From a bacterium (GTDB lineage: Bacteria > Auribacterota > JABMQX01): DNA of 35,149 nucleotides. The first letter of the stretch is position 1; each line of letters begins with the position of its first letter. Of the stretch, positions 25,011 through 34,650 are shown one piece after another. The notes under the pieces are model-generated. The model saw only the letters and a program-made list of their open reading frames with translations, was not told where the DNA came from and ran no database searches. The stretch is taken from NCBI GenBank assembly GCA_030691545.1, contig JAUYEE010000144.1, positions 1 to 35,149 of the forward strand, written 5' to 3'. Made by a program: the position numbers and the translations under genes.

Positions 25011-27281
25011 GTCCGGGTCGTCGAAACTGTTGGTCACGTCGCGCTCGCCAGCCCGCTGCGTGTCCATAAGGGTCCAGATTTGCGCGGTCTTTTCCAGTGG
25101 TCCAAAGGCGGAGAGGTCAAGGGTGACTTGCCGGTCGTCCCGCGTGTTGTTGACGACGAAAAGCACCACGGTCCGGCCATCGCGCGACAGCGTCGCGCTC
25201 ACGTCGTTGCCCTCCAGGTCGCCCTCGATCTCAACCTGGAGCGGACGGCTCCCGGCATGGCAGGCGTAGAGCTGTTGTGCATAGTAGGTGGGGGTTTTGT
25301 AAAGCCGGAAATTGTCGGTCTGGATAATCCCGGAGCAAAAACTATTCGTCAGGTTGGAGCGGTTGGCAATCTCCACCAGGTCGGCATAGCGATGGAGCAG
25401 ATTGTGGTAGCGGGAGCATGCCAGGGCGTTGTCCAGCGTCCAGAGCATTGCGCGTCCCAGCCCCCAATCGCCCGCCGTCGTGTTCCACTCCGTCACAGCG
25501 ATTTTGAGGTTCCGCCCCGGCGCATACTCTGCCGCAAGCCGGCGCAGGTCTTGCAGGTCTGCCTCTTTCCCGGCAAGGTCCGCGCAGCCGTAGTGGTGCG
25601 GGCAGAGGTAATCGAGATACTCGCCCGCCTCGCGAAGGACGGCCAGGCTGGGAAAGGCCGACAGGAGTTTGATGGTCGGATCGGCCGCCTTCATCGCCGC
25701 GCAGAAGGCGGCGAGTTCGCGGGCGTATTCGTCGCCGCCGAGTTCATTGCCCACCTGCCAGTATTTCACGGCGTAAGGCTCGGGGTGGCCGTTCTGTGCC
25801 CGGAGGCGGCCCATCGGCGTGTCCGGCCCGCCGTTGAAATATTCGACCTGCGCGGCCCCCTCCGCCGGATCCTTCCCGCTGACCCGAACGCAGACCAGGG
25901 GTTCGGCGTCTACCGCCCGGCAGAGCTGGACGAACTCCTCCAGCCCGGCGCCGGTCGGATGCATCCCGCCCCAGGGGGCGTTGGGCCAGGGCACGCGCCG
26001 GTCAGGGTCGCCGATGGTGTTGCGCCAATCAAACGTCTCGGTAGTGCTGCCGCCGAAGCGGATGATCCCTGGCCGGAGGTCGCGGAGCGCCTCCACCACG
26101 TCCGTCCGCCAGCCGCCCACGGTCTCCTCCGGCATAAGTGAAACCTGGTCAATCCAGACCGTGCCCGGCCCGCTGAACTCCAGAGCCAGTGTGACGTTCG
26201 TCGTCGTCAGTGGGGACACAAGACGGGCAGTGTATTTCTGCCACTCCCCCGTGGGGCGAAATTTCGCCTCCGCGAGCGCTTCACCTCCGGCTCTCAGCCG
26301 GGCCGAGACCGGCCCCCGGAGCCCCTTCTGCCGCAGATAGACCGAGAGGCGGTAGCCTTTCCTACTCTCCACAAACAGGCCGTCCTGCGCGATCCCCAGA
26401 GTGCAAGGCTCCCCCTCGACGCCGATGCGCTGCGAGACCTTCCCGTTGAACGGATTCTCCTCGTCCAGGGCATAATCGCCGCGGTTCACGGCGCCGACGG
26501 GATACCAGGGCTTCTCGCGGAAGTCCGTTTCCTTGCGGAAGGCAACGTCATAGGGTACGACGCCCTCGAAACTCGCGTTGCAAATTCTCTCGGCCCACAT
26601 ACCAGGCACGAGGTCGCAGAGGTATTCGATGAACTGCCCGTACTGGAACCGGCTGATCTCGGCGTCGCCGATGAAATCCCGCCGGACGCGAAGGTGAGTG
26701 TGCGTGAAGCGAGTCTCCTCCAGACGAATATCGTCGAACCAGACCGTCCCCGTCCCCTTGCCGAAGCCGACGAAGAACAGGGCAATTCGTGTCCGTCCGC
26801 CGGGCGGAGCGCGGAAGAGGATGGACTCCTGTGTCCAGTCGGTATCGCCTCCATGGTTCCGGCCGGACATGAGGGTCGTCTGGCCGCCGGGGTTTTGAAT
26901 CTGAAACGTTCCGAAGACCGGCGACCCTTTGGGATGCAGATTCTGCGTTTTGATCCACCCTGTCAAACGATAGAGCCGCCCAGCCTGGAGGTCCATTTCC
27001 TGGCCGAAGGCGGTATCCGATGGTTCCGCCGCCGACACCCGCAGCGACTGTCGTCCCTCATGGCAAACGGCGGTATCCTGCGCCAGCGTTGGCGGTGCCC
27101 CATAAACATGCAGCGACCAGCCCTCGTGAAGGACGTTTGACTCGAAGCCGGGGTTGACCAGAGGACCTTCGCGCACTTCCATTTCCGCCGCATGGGTGAA
27201 GCTGAACACGGCAGTCAAGAGGAACAGCGAGAAGCACAGGCTTCTCGCGCCCCGTGCTTCGTGTTTCCGTGCATTACACAT
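24906..27281 (-). CDS. GH51 alpha-L-arabinofuranosidase with N-terminal CBM-like domain
   Basis: 791 aa with a signal peptide (LCFSLFLLTAVFSFTHAA). Residues about 37-190 form a CBM4/9-like jelly roll (LVNPGFESNVLHEGW, FRAPPGGRTRIALFF, VWFDDIRLEE). The GH51-type barrel then starts at QYGQFIEYLCDLVPGMWAER, and a second CBM-like sandwich lies within it (about 260-385). The catalytic acid/base is E513 in YWQVGNELGG and the nucleophile E598 in IAVTEWNT. A C-terminal beta domain ends FPALSLTVLKLLTEV. It removes alpha-L-arabinofuranosyl side chains from arabinans, arabinoxylans or arabinogalactans. It is first of the minus-strand group. ATG 27281 has AAGGTAGGG upstream. The C-terminal end is duplicated downstream of the VWA gene. 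Confidence 0.88.
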   Translation of the reverse strand: MCNARKHEARGARSLCFSLFLLTAVFSFTHAAEMEVREGPLVNPGFESNVLHEGWSLHVYGAPPTLAQDTAVCHEGRQSLRVSAAEPSDTAFGQEMDLQAGRLYRLTGWIKTQNLHPKGSPVFGTFQIQNPGGQTTLMSGRNHGGDTDWTQESILFRAPPGGRTRIALFFVGFGKGTGTVWFDDIRLEETRFTHTHLRVRRDFIGDAEISRFQYGQFIEYLCDLVPGMWAERICNASFEGVVPYDVAFRKETDFREKPWYPVGAVNRGDYALDEENPFNGKVSQRIGVEGEPCTLGIAQDGLFVESRKGYRLSVYLRQKGLRGPVSARLRAGGEALAEAKFRPTGEWQKYTARLVSPLTTTNVTLALEFSGPGTVWIDQVSLMPEETVGGWRTDVVEALRDLRPGIIRFGGSTTETFDWRNTIGDPDRRVPWPNAPWGGMHPTGAGLEEFVQLCRAVDAEPLVCVRVSGKDPAEGAAQVEYFNGGPDTPMGRLRAQNGHPEPYAVKYWQVGNELGGDEYARELAAFCAAMKAADPTIKLLSAFPSLAVLREAGEYLDYLCPHHYGCADLAGKEADLQDLRRLAAEYAPGRNLKIAVTEWNTTAGDWGLGRAMLWTLDNALACSRYHNLLHRYADLVEIANRSNLTNSFCSGIIQTDNFRLYKTPTYYAQQLYACHAGSRPLQVEIEGDLEGNDVSATLSRDGRTVVLFVVNNTRDDRQVTLDLSAFGPLEKTAQIWTLMDTQRAGERDVTNSFDDPDRVRSVASSLSVLSVQFDYIFPALSLTVLKLLTEV

Positions 27282-27364
27282 CGCGCCCTACCTTTCACGC
27301 ATCAAGGTCTGCAGAAGGATGACTTCCGGGTATGGCCTCAGTCTCGGGTGAAGGAGGCTGTGCC

Positions 27365-27443
27365 TTTTCGTGTTTTGGCGTCTTGGTGGTTGAGACGTAG
27401 TAGCCGAGGGGATTGTAACCAGCAAGACACCAAGACACAAAAC
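27365..27443. repeat. CCAAGAC-type repeat, inverted pair
   Basis: Left arm 27365-27389 (GGCGTCTTGGTGG core) and right arm 27423-27443 (CAAGACACCAAGACAC core) are inverted and imperfectly complementary. It resembles the CACGAAG family in design but has a different unit. It lies upstream of the GH51 gene. Confidence 0.55.
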
Positions 27444-27549
27444 ATTCTGTGCGCGTGGGAAGGCGCGCGACCCGGGTACTCATGTTCCCCAAAGCTCCGG
27501 ACGCTGTACCATTCGGAATTTCCGCCTGAGTGCGTGCGGACTTCCCCGG

Positions 27550-27664
27550 AAAACCCGGAAACGCGGTTGATCGTGGTGAGCCTCCTGATGCGTACGCATG
27601 TGTGACGCCCTCGGATGGTGAAGTCGGTCCAATACACACTCCCTCGTTTGCGAATGGAATTCAT
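27550..27664 (-). pseudogene. Possible N-terminal remnant of a tyrosine recombinase/integrase
   Basis: Minus-strand 27664 to about 27602 reads MNSIRKRGSVYWTDFTIRGR, which looks like the opening of tyrosine integrases (KRG...W...DF...RG). The frame continues to 27338 but loses family character after about 35 residues and runs through the repeat pair. AGGAGG lies upstream but about 20 nt from the ATG. It is 230 bp from a tRNA-Lys gene, the usual kind of target for such enzymes. No catalytic domain (R..H..R..Y) is present. Confidence 0.4.
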
Positions 27665-27896
27665 GAGAAAGCTCTTGCTCCAACCTCCTCTTTTCTGCTA
27701 TTCTCCATCAGCATGCCGAGACGCGACAAGTGTTTACCGGTGACTATCCCGTTCATACTTCAGAGATTGTGTCGGCTTCGGACGACGCGGCGTCAAGCTT
27801 TTTTGTCAGTGCACGTCAGGAAACGGTGAACCACGGATGCGGTTCGGATACCGCTGTCGGCGAAACTACCTGTTATACATTAGGTTAGATTAGGAT

Positions 27897-27970
27897 GCGC
27901 CAATAGCTCAACTAGGTAGAGCGGCGGACTCTTAATCCGTAGGTTGCAGGTTCGATTCCTGCTTGGCGCA
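27897..27970 (+). tRNA. tRNA-Lys (anticodon CTT)
   Basis: Cloverleaf by reading: acceptor GCGCCAA/TTGGCGC, D stem GCTC/GAGC, anticodon loop CTCTTAA giving CTT, T arm with GGTTCGATTCC and discriminator A. The CCA end is not encoded. Confidence 0.93.
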
Positions 27971-28017
27971 TTGAATATCGGTTCCAGGAGGCCAAACAGC
28001 GTCGCCTGCGACCGCTC

Positions 28018-28102
28018 GCGAAAGTGGCGGAATTGGCATACGCGCTAGATTTAGGATCTAGTCCCGGGAAACGGGTTGGGGGTTCGACTCCCCCCTTTCG
28101 CA
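28018..28102 (+). tRNA. tRNA-Leu (anticodon TAG)
   Basis: 85 nt with acceptor GCGAAAG/CTTTCGC, anticodon stem CTAGA/TCTAG with loop TTTAGGA (anticodon TAG), a long variable arm (CCCGGGAAACGGG region) as expected for class II tRNA, T loop GGTTCGACTCC and discriminator A. CCA is not encoded. It is 47 nt after tRNA-Lys and probably cotranscribed. Confidence 0.94.
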
Positions 28103-28249
28103 GGTTGAGCGAACCGGCAAAAGCACAGACGGAAGGACTCGCGTTCGGGCGCAGGCGCGCATGAAGCCCGAAGAGCAGGGCGATTTCGCTCCGGCAAAAG
28201 CCGCCGAGATTCGCCCGGGCTCAGCCCCCACAAGAAGCGAAAATTAGGG

Positions 28250-28277
28250 TTGCATTTGTCGGTCCTTTGTGCATAAT
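28250..28277 (+). promoter_or_regulatory. Candidate promoter for tRNA-Gly
   Basis: TTGCAT (28250-28255), 16-nt spacer, CATAAT (28272-28277): 3/6 at -35 and 5/6 at -10. A start near 28284 would leave about 47 nt before the tRNA. Confidence 0.35.
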
Positions 28278-28330
28278 TGGGTCAGGGTTTTTGTGAGGCA
28301 TTGTTCCTGCCCCAGGGGCAGGCCGAAGGG

Positions 28331-28405
28331 GCGAGCGTAGCTCAGTGGTAGAGCATCACGTTGCCAACGTGATGGTCGTGGGTTCAAGTCCCATCGCTCG
28401 CTCCA
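28331..28405 (+). tRNA. tRNA-Gly (anticodon GCC)
   Basis: Acceptor GCGAGCG/CGCTCGC, anticodon stem TCACG/CGTGA with loop TTGCCAA giving GCC, T arm GGGTTCAAGTCCC and discriminator T. Unlike the other two tRNAs here, the CCA end (28403-28405) is encoded. Confidence 0.95.
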
Positions 28406-28643
28406 TCTTTTTGTTGCAAGCCCTTCTCTGGCGGGGCCCGCTTTGCCGGGGACGAGCGCAGGGGAGCCACTCTGGATGAAGTCCCTTGCCGCCGACCTGC
28501 TTCTGACCTCGTATCCCCTGGCAGTCGTCGAGTCTGTTCGCCGGAGAAGCCATGGCCTACTCCAGGGAGAATTGCGTTCCCGGAAGCGATCAGCGATCAA
28601 AGACAGGTATGCTCGGGCGGAACCCGATGTGGATGTAGTTACT

Positions 28644-29942
28644 ATGGCGGATGAACTGAAGCAAGATTCACTGACGGCTGACGTGGACATTGCCACGACG
28701 AGCCAATGCGAACGGCGAATCACCTTCGCGGTCCCCTTCGCCGAGGTCCGCAAGGAACTGGATGCCGTTTACGAGGAGCTGAAGAAAACCGCGGAAGTTC
28801 CCGGTTTCCGGCGGGGCAAGGCGCCGCGACAGATCGTGGAGACCCGCCTCGGCCGGGCGTTCCGGGAGAGAGCCCTCGACCGAATCCGCCAGCGGGCCTA
28901 CGGCCAGGCCATCCGCGAGCACAAAGTCCGGGCAATACGCCTGCCCGCGTTCAAGGACCTCTCCTTCGAGAGGGACCAGCCCTTCACCTTTGAAGCGACG
29001 GTTGAGGTGATACCGGACATTACTCTCCCCGAATACAAGGCGATTCGGATTCAGCGAAAGGAACCCGAAGCCACGACGGACGAAGAAGTCGCCAAGGAGA
29101 TTGACCGAGTTCGAAGAGAGTTCGCACAGTTCGTCCTGGTGGAGGACCGGCCCCTGCGAGACGAAGATTACGCCGTCATCACGTATGAGGAAGAGGCGGA
29201 CGGCAAAACGGAGAAATTCGATCGCCGTGTCGTTCATCTCGCCCCGGATGCTATTCTGCCCGGCTTTGCCGATAACCTTCGCGGGATGAGGCCAGGGGAG
29301 AAAAGGGAGTTCCAGATACAGGTTCCCGAGGATTACTCCGATAAGGATGTCGCGGGCAAGACCATCCGCTATCGCCTCGAACTGAACGAAATTCGGGTCG
29401 AAGAGCTTCCCGAAGCGAACGACGACCTGGCGAAGAAGGTCCGTGCGGAGTCCATGGAACAATTGAGAAAACGCATCAGCGAGGCGCTGACGGCATCCAA
29501 AGAAAAGCAGGCCGAGGAAGAGGAAGTCCGGCAAGTTATGATGCATCTTCTCAAGAACACCGACTTCGAGGTGCCCAAATCGGCTCTGGCGCACGGGACG
29601 AGAAGCCGAGCCGGACGAAGAATCCGCGCGGGTCTCCAGGCGGGAGTCTCCCGGGAGTACCTCGAGGAAAAGCGAGAGGAAATCATCAAGGGTGCGGCGA
29701 CTGAGACATTCGCCAACCTGAAGCTCCAGATCATCCTTCCGCAGATCGCCGAGGCAGAGGGAATCACGGTCTCCGATGAGGAGGTCGAGGCTCGGATCGA
29801 GCGCCTCGCCGCGGCGAGAAACCTCAGTAAGGATGAGGTGAAAAAAGTGTTCGCCGAAGAGGGCACTCTCGAATCCCTGCGGGACGATATCCTCGAACAG
29901 AAAGTCACCAATTTCTTATTGAACAGCGCGATCAAGGAATAG
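28644..29942 (+). CDS. tig: Trigger factor, ribosome-associated chaperone/peptidyl-prolyl isomerase
   Basis: 432 aa from ATG 28644, the usual length for the family; the frame is open upstream to 28443 but adds non-homologous residues. The ribosome-binding signature [12 protein letters not shown] is at about 54. The FKBP-like PPIase domain (about 150-245) includes [10 protein letters not shown] and [19 protein letters not shown]. The C-terminal chaperone arms (about 260-430) are helical, ending [20 protein letters not shown]. It binds the ribosome exit tunnel and folds nascent chains in the cytoplasm. There is no strong Shine-Dalgarno sequence before 28644. It is first of the tig-clpP-clpX-lon series; clpP begins 62 bp after its stop. 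Confidence 0.95.
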   Translation: MADELKQDSLTADVDIATTSQCERRITFAVPFAEVRKELDAVYEELKKTAEVPGFRRGKAPRQIVETRLGRAFRERALDRIRQRAYGQAIREHKVRAIRLPAFKDLSFERDQPFTFEATVEVIPDITLPEYKAIRIQRKEPEATTDEEVAKEIDRVRREFAQFVLVEDRPLRDEDYAVITYEEEADGKTEKFDRRVVHLAPDAILPGFADNLRGMRPGEKREFQIQVPEDYSDKDVAGKTIRYRLELNEIRVEELPEANDDLAKKVRAESMEQLRKRISEALTASKEKQAEEEEVRQVMMHLLKNTDFEVPKSALAHGTRSRAGRRIRAGLQAGVSREYLEEKREEIIKGAATETFANLKLQIILPQIAEAEGITVSDEEVEARIERLAAARNLSKDEVKKVFAEEGTLESLRDDILEQKVTNFLLNSAIKE

Positions 29943-30004
29943 GCGAGCCGCTTCGACACGCACGATGGAATGACTTTGAGAATGCATCTCGAGAGGAACA
30001 GCGA

Positions 30005-30613
30005 ATGCCCGACGTGATCGTTCCGACCATCATCGAAAAGGACGGCGTTTTCGAGAAGAGGTGGGACCCCTACTCCCGCCTCCTCCAGGACAGAATTATC
30101 TTCATCTATACGGGGCTGGACGAGTTCGTCTCCAACCTCGTGATTGCCCAGCTTCTTTTCCTGCAAATGGACGATCCGGGAAAGGACATCAACATCTACA
30201 TCAACTCGCCGGGAGGCTATGTCACGGCCGGGTTGGCGATTTATGACACGATGGGGTTCGTGAAATGTGATGTTGCCACGTACTGTATCGGGCAAGCGGC
30301 AAGCATGAGCGCGGTTCTTCTCGCCGCAGGCACCAAGGGCAAGCGCTTTGCGCTTCCGCATTCGCGCGTCCTGATTCACCAGCCCCTCGGGGCGGTGCAC
30401 GGGCAGGCGACGGATGTCGGCATCCAGGCGGAAGAAATCCTTCGTCTCCGCAAGGAGCTGAACGCGATTCTGGCGGAGCACACCGGCCACAGCCTTGAGG
30501 AAATCGAGAAGGACACCGACCGCGAAAAATTCCTCTCCGCCGAAGAAGCAAAACAGTACGGCATCGTGGATGAAGTCATCACGAGCAAACGGGAGACTGC
30601 GAACGTCAAGTAG
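30005..30613 (+). CDS. clpP: ATP-dependent Clp protease proteolytic subunit
   Basis: 202 aa. Catalytic Ser100 in [11 protein letters not shown] and His125 in RVLIHQPLG are both present, with the oligomerisation and handle region [19 protein letters not shown]. In E. coli ClpP the third triad member is the second Asp of DTERD (Asp171); here the aligned segment is DTDREKF, putting Glu174 at that position with Asp172 two residues away. It forms the barrel protease that works with the ClpX unfoldase. AGAGGAA lies upstream of ATG 30005. It precedes clpX by 97 bp, as in many bacteria. Confidence 0.95.
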   Translation: MPDVIVPTIIEKDGVFEKRWDPYSRLLQDRIIFIYTGLDEFVSNLVIAQLLFLQMDDPGKDINIYINSPGGYVTAGLAIYDTMGFVKCDVATYCIGQAASMSAVLLAAGTKGKRFALPHSRVLIHQPLGAVHGQATDVGIQAEEILRLRKELNAILAEHTGHSLEEIEKDTDREKFLSAEEAKQYGIVDEVITSKRETANVK

Positions 30614-30710
30614 CCGACCGGAACGCGAGTCTCTCGTTTGAATTCACGTAGCGGTCCGCCCCTGCCTTCCGCCCGGGGCGAGACGCATAGACCCCGAAAG
30701 GGTGTTGAAC

Positions 30711-31943
30711 ATGAGTGAGCACAATTCGTCACCGCTTCCCCGGTGTTCGTTCTGCAATCGAACCGAAGACCAGGTGAACAAACTGATCTCCGGGCCGGAC
30801 GTCTATATCTGCGACAAGTGCGTGGACCTCTGCAAACGGCTGCTCTCCAGCCGCCCGCCCCGCAGGAAGATCAAGGTCCTCAAGCCCCGAGAGATCAAGC
30901 AGAAGTTAGACGAATATGTCATCGGACAAGAGTCTGCGAAAAAGTCGCTGGCGGTGGCGGTCTTCAACCATTACAAAAGGATTTTGTCCGCGGACATAGA
31001 CGATGACACGGAGATTCAGAAGAGCAACGTGCTCCTCATTGGCCCGACCGGCTGCGGCAAGACCCTTCTCGCCAGCAGCCTCGCCAAGGCCCTCGACGTC
31101 CCGTTCTGCATTGCCGATGCCACCACTCTGACGGAAGCCGGGTACGTCGGCGAGGATGTGGAGAACATCATCCTGAAACTCCTTCAGGCTGCCAACTATG
31201 ACATGGAGCAGACCGAGGTTGGCATCGTCTATATTGACGAGATTGACAAGATCCGCAGAACCACCAACAATGTGTCCATTACGCGGGACGTGTCCGGAGA
31301 AGGGGTGCAGCAGGCTTTGCTGAAAATCGTCGAGGGAACCGTCGCGAACGTACCCCCGAAGGGCGGAAGAAAGCATCCCCAACAGGAGTACATCCAGGTG
31401 AACACGGAGAACATCCTGTTCATCTGCGGCGGGGCCTTTAACGGCCTGGAGCGCATTACGCGGCGCCGGCTCGGGAAAGGCACGATCGGGTTTGGGGGCA
31501 AAGATAGTGCAAATGTGCCGCAGAGTGTTGGGAAGGTTCTGTCGTGTGTGGAGCCGGAAGACCTGATCGAGTACGGGATGATCCCGGAGTTTGTCGGGCG
31601 GATGGCGGTCATCGAACCGGTCTATGAGTTGACGGAAAGGAACCTCGTTCGGATTTTGACGGAGCCGAAGAACGCGTTGCTCAAGCAATATCAGAAACTT
31701 TTCAAGATGGAAGGCGTCAAGCTGACGTTCTCGAAAACGGCTCTGACGGAGATCGCCAGCAAGGCCCTTCAGAAAGGCACTGGAGCTCGTGGATTGAGGA
31801 TGATCCTCGAACAGTTGATGAAGGAAATCATGTTCGAGGTGCCCTCCCGCTCGGGCGTGGAGGAGTGCATCATCACTCGGGACATTGTCCTCGGAAAAGC
31901 CAAGCCGAAGATCAAGTATCAAAAGGAGAAACAGATCGCCTGA
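30711..31943 (+). CDS. clpX: ClpX, ATP-dependent unfoldase of ClpXP
   Basis: 410 aa from ATG 30711 (AAAGGG 9 nt upstream); a GTG at 30702 is in frame. The N-terminal C4 zinc-binding domain has C12, C15, C34 and C37 (CSFC...CDKC). Walker A is GPTGCGKT at 111-118 and Walker B is VYIDEIDKI. The ClpP-binding IGF loop is present in [12 protein letters not shown], and the C-terminal sensor region is [16 protein letters not shown]. It recognises and unfolds tagged proteins and feeds ClpP. Cytoplasmic; all key motifs intact. Confidence 0.97.
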   Translation: MSEHNSSPLPRCSFCNRTEDQVNKLISGPDVYICDKCVDLCKRLLSSRPPRRKIKVLKPREIKQKLDEYVIGQESAKKSLAVAVFNHYKRILSADIDDDTEIQKSNVLLIGPTGCGKTLLASSLAKALDVPFCIADATTLTEAGYVGEDVENIILKLLQAANYDMEQTEVGIVYIDEIDKIRRTTNNVSITRDVSGEGVQQALLKIVEGTVANVPPKGGRKHPQQEYIQVNTENILFICGGAFNGLERITRRRLGKGTIGFGGKDSANVPQSVGKVLSCVEPEDLIEYGMIPEFVGRMAVIEPVYELTERNLVRILTEPKNALLKQYQKLFKMEGVKLTFSKTALTEIASKALQKGTGARGLRMILEQLMKEIMFEVPSRSGVEECIITRDIVLGKAKPKIKYQKEKQIA

Positions 31944-31944
31944 C

Positions 31945-32216
31945 GTAGGGGCTGGCCCCCGTGCTTGCCCATCGCGGCAATCCCGCCCCGCGTTTCGCGG
32001 GGGATCGCCCATTGCTGCCCCTGTCGGGCGGATCCCTAAATAAGGATGCAGGCGAGACGCCTGCGCTACTGGCATGGGGGCAAGATGCCCCCCAGACAGC
32101 CCCGCGAGGCGGGGGACGACAATTCCATGCGCACACACGCCAAAAACGTAGGGGCTGGACCCTATGCCTCCCCGTTGCGGAAAAAAGTAGGGGCAGACCA
32201 TCCCGCCTCGGCGGGA
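31945..32216. repeat. Cluster of dispersed repeats between clpX and lon
   Basis: Three GTAGGGGC blocks (31945, 32148, 32187), one copy of the palindromic repeat (32048-32064) and four other hairpins: CCCCGCG/CGCGGGG (31986-32002), GGGGGCA/TGCCCCC (32076-32092), CCCCGC/GCGGGG (32100-32114) and TCCCGCC/GGCGGGA (32201-32216). The last half overlaps the start of the lon reading frame. Confidence 0.75.
32048..32064. repeat. 17-bp palindromic repeat (copy 5) before lon
   Basis: Identical core GCAGGCGAGACGCCTGC followed by GCTACTGGC. An ATG at 32046, in the lon frame, overlaps its first base pairs. Confidence 0.85.
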
Positions 32217-34604
32217 CCACTTCGGACAAAAGAGCCGCAGGTCCGGGTCCTCCCTCTCCTTCCTCTCCGGGACATCGTCGTCTTTCCTCACATGGTGGTC
32301 CCTCTTTTAGTGGGGAGAGAGAAATCCGTCAAGGCCGTGGAAGCGGCGCTGGCGGGCGCCGGAGGCTCCCTTTTTGTGGCCGCCCAGAAATCCGCTCAGG
32401 ACGAAGTCCCCTCCCCCGCCGATATCCACCCCGTAGGGACCGTCTGCAAGATCATCCAGATGCTCAAAATGCCTGACGGGTCCGCCAAGATCCTCGTCGA
32501 GGGGCTCGCGCGCGGCAAGATTGTTTCCTACGCCGAACAGGAGAGCTTCTTCACGGTGGAGGTTGCGCCCCTTTGCGCCGGGGAACGAGGAAAAACCACG
32601 AAGGACACGAAGAGCACGAAGGGGACGAAGGGGAGGAAGGGGGAATTGACGGTGCACAGGAAGGCGCTGATGCGCAGCCTCGCGCATTTGTTCGAATCCT
32701 ATCTGGAGGGGAACCCGCGCATTCCCCCGGATATGGCCCCCTCCGTGCGGGAGATGGATGACCCCGAACAGCTCACGGATACGGTCTGTGCACACGTGAT
32801 GCTTCGCTTGTCGGAGAAGCAGGAGCTTCTCTCCGCCGAGGATATTGAAATGCGCATGACCCGCCTGATCGCCCTCCTGCACTCGGAGATTGAGATTCTG
32901 GAGATCGAGCGAGACATCAACAGCAAAGTCCGCAAGCAGATCGAGAAGGGGCAGAAGGCGTTCTACCTGACGGAGCAGAAGAAGGCCATCGAAGCGGAAC
33001 TGGGCAGCGAGGGTCTGTCGGACGATGAGATTGAGCAGTTGAAGAAGAAAGTTGTGGCGGTGCGGATGACCGGCGAAGCCCAGGAGAAAGCTCTCTCGGA
33101 GCTGGAGCGGATGGCGAAGATGCCCTCGATTTCGCCGGAGGCGACAGTCTCACGAAACTATGTGGACTGGCTGATTTCCCTTCCGTGGTCAAAGACAACC
33201 AAGGACAACCTCGACATTAGAAATGCGGAGAGAGTCCTCAAGGAGGACCACTACGGCCTCGAGGAGCCCAAGGAGCGAATCTTAGAGTATCTGGCGGTCC
33301 GAAAGCTCAGCCGGAAAATGAGGGGGCCGGTCCTGTGCCTCGTGGGTCCGCCGGGGGTCGGCAAAACGTCCTTAGCCCGGTCCGTTGCTCGTGCCCTCGG
33401 CAGAAAGTTTGTCAGGGTCTCTCTCGGCGGCGTTCGGGACGAAGCGGAGATTCGCGGCCACCGAAGAACTTACATCGGCGCCCTGCCTGGACGAATCATT
33501 CAGTCGATGAAGAAGGTGCACACACGCAATCCCGTGTTCCTCCTGGACGAAGTGGACAAGATCTCAGCGGATTTTCGGGGTGACCCGTCTTCGGCTCTGT
33601 TAGAGGTCTTGGACCCCGAGCAGAATCACGCCTTCGACGACCATTACATCGAGGTGGATTTCGACCTTTCGGACGTTCTGTTCATCGCCACCGCCAACCT
33701 CGAGGATGCCATTCATCCCACGCTTCTCGATCGCATGGAAGTCATCCGTATTCCCGGTTACACGGAATGGGAAAAGCTCGAGATCGCCAGGGGCTTTCTC
33801 GTGCCGAAGCAGTTGCGGGCGAACGGACTAAGCCGCAGAAGGGTCCGCATTGATGACGAGGCGCTCCTCAGAATCATCCGCGAGTACACCCGGGAAGCCG
33901 GCGTTCGCAACCTGGAGCGCGAAATCTCCAAGATTTGCCGCAAGATCGCCAGAAAACTCGCCTCCCACAACAACGTGCGCGTCATCATCACCCCGAGAAA
34001 CCTGCGAGCCTACCTCGGCAACGCCAAGTTTCGCTACCAGAAATCCGAGCGGCGACCGGGAGTCGGGGTGGCCACGGGCCTGGCATGGACCGAGGTCGGC
34101 GGAGAAATCCTCAAGGTCGAAACCCTCATCATGGAGGGCAAGGGCGAAGTCACCTTGACCGGGCAACTCGGCGAGGTGATGAAGGAATCGGCCCGCGCGG
34201 CGATAAGTTACATTCGCGCCCATCGAAGCGAATTCGGCTTAGCGAACGGTTTTCACAGCAAGAATGACATCCACGTTCACGTGCCCGAAGGGCAGGTGCC
34301 AAAAGACGGTCCCTCCGCCGGAATTGCCATCGCGGTATCGGTGCTGTCCGCCCTCACCGGACGAACCGTTCGGGGCGATCTCGCCATGACCGGCGAAATC
34401 ACCCTCCGCGGCGACGTCCTTCCCGTCGGTGGGATCAAGGAGAAGGTTCTCGCAGCGCACCGCTCCGGTATCGCCAAAATCATTCTTCCCTGGGAAAACC
34501 GAAACGACCTCAAGGAACTGCCCGAGGTGGTTCTCGCCGACTGCGAGTTCATTATAACCAAGAACATTAAAGAAGTGATTGACGCGGCCTTAGCGGTAAA
34601 ATAA
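32127..34604 (+). CDS. lon: Lon ATP-dependent protease (with repeat-derived segments)
   Basis: About 825 aa if started at ATG 32127 (GGGGGA at 32111-32116); ATG 32046, ATG 32085 and TTG 32175 are in the same frame. The LON substrate domain begins [20 protein letters not shown], about 39 residues after the start, and everything before it is encoded by repeat-like DNA. Walker A is GPPGVGKT (about 406) and Walker [10 protein letters not shown]. The proteolytic dyad is Ser730 in KDGPSAGIA and Lys773 in [11 protein letters not shown]. Residues about 157-172 ([16 protein letters not shown]) come from a CACGAAG repeat, in the linker before the helical region [20 protein letters not shown]. All catalytic parts are intact. 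It degrades misfolded and regulatory proteins in the cytoplasm. Confidence 0.95.
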   Translation: MRTHAKNVGAGPYASPLRKKVGADHPASAGPLRTKEPQVRVLPLLPLRDIVVFPHMVVPLLVGREKSVKAVEAALAGAGGSLFVAAQKSAQDEVPSPADIHPVGTVCKIIQMLKMPDGSAKILVEGLARGKIVSYAEQESFFTVEVAPLCAGERGKTTKDTKSTKGTKGRKGELTVHRKALMRSLAHLFESYLEGNPRIPPDMAPSVREMDDPEQLTDTVCAHVMLRLSEKQELLSAEDIEMRMTRLIALLHSEIEILEIERDINSKVRKQIEKGQKAFYLTEQKKAIEAELGSEGLSDDEIEQLKKKVVAVRMTGEAQEKALSELERMAKMPSISPEATVSRNYVDWLISLPWSKTTKDNLDIRNAERVLKEDHYGLEEPKERILEYLAVRKLSRKMRGPVLCLVGPPGVGKTSLARSVARALGRKFVRVSLGGVRDEAEIRGHRRTYIGALPGRIIQSMKKVHTRNPVFLLDEVDKISADFRGDPSSALLEVLDPEQNHAFDDHYIEVDFDLSDVLFIATANLEDAIHPTLLDRMEVIRIPGYTEWEKLEIARGFLVPKQLRANGLSRRRVRIDDEALLRIIREYTREAGVRNLEREISKICRKIARKLASHNNVRVIITPRNLRAYLGNAKFRYQKSERRPGVGVATGLAWTEVGGEILKVETLIMEGKGEVTLTGQLGEVMKESARAAISYIRAHRSEFGLANGFHSKNDIHVHVPEGQVPKDGPSAGIAIAVSVLSALTGRTVRGDLAMTGEITLRGDVLPVGGIKEKVLAAHRSGIAKIILPWENRNDLKELPEVVLADCEFIITKNIKEVIDAALAVK
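32595..32640 (+). repeat. CACGAAG repeat read in frame within lon
   Basis: Units CCACGAAGGACACGAAGAG, CACGAAGGGG and ACGAAGGGGAGG. They encode [16 protein letters not shown] in Lon. It is the same family as 5352-5419 and 13096-13180, but present as one arm only. Confidence 0.85.
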
Positions 34605-34650
34605 CCTGTATATAGAGCAAACACCCAATCAACAATCGCGGGGGGCTTGT

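Noticed and set aside
24966..26141. 391-codon plus-strand open frame opposite the GH51 gene
   Set aside because: The opposite strand carries both GH51 catalytic motifs. The plus-strand frame has no family features.
30906..32291. 461-codon minus-strand open frame across clpX
   Set aside because: It is antisense to an unmistakable ClpX and extends into repeat sequence.
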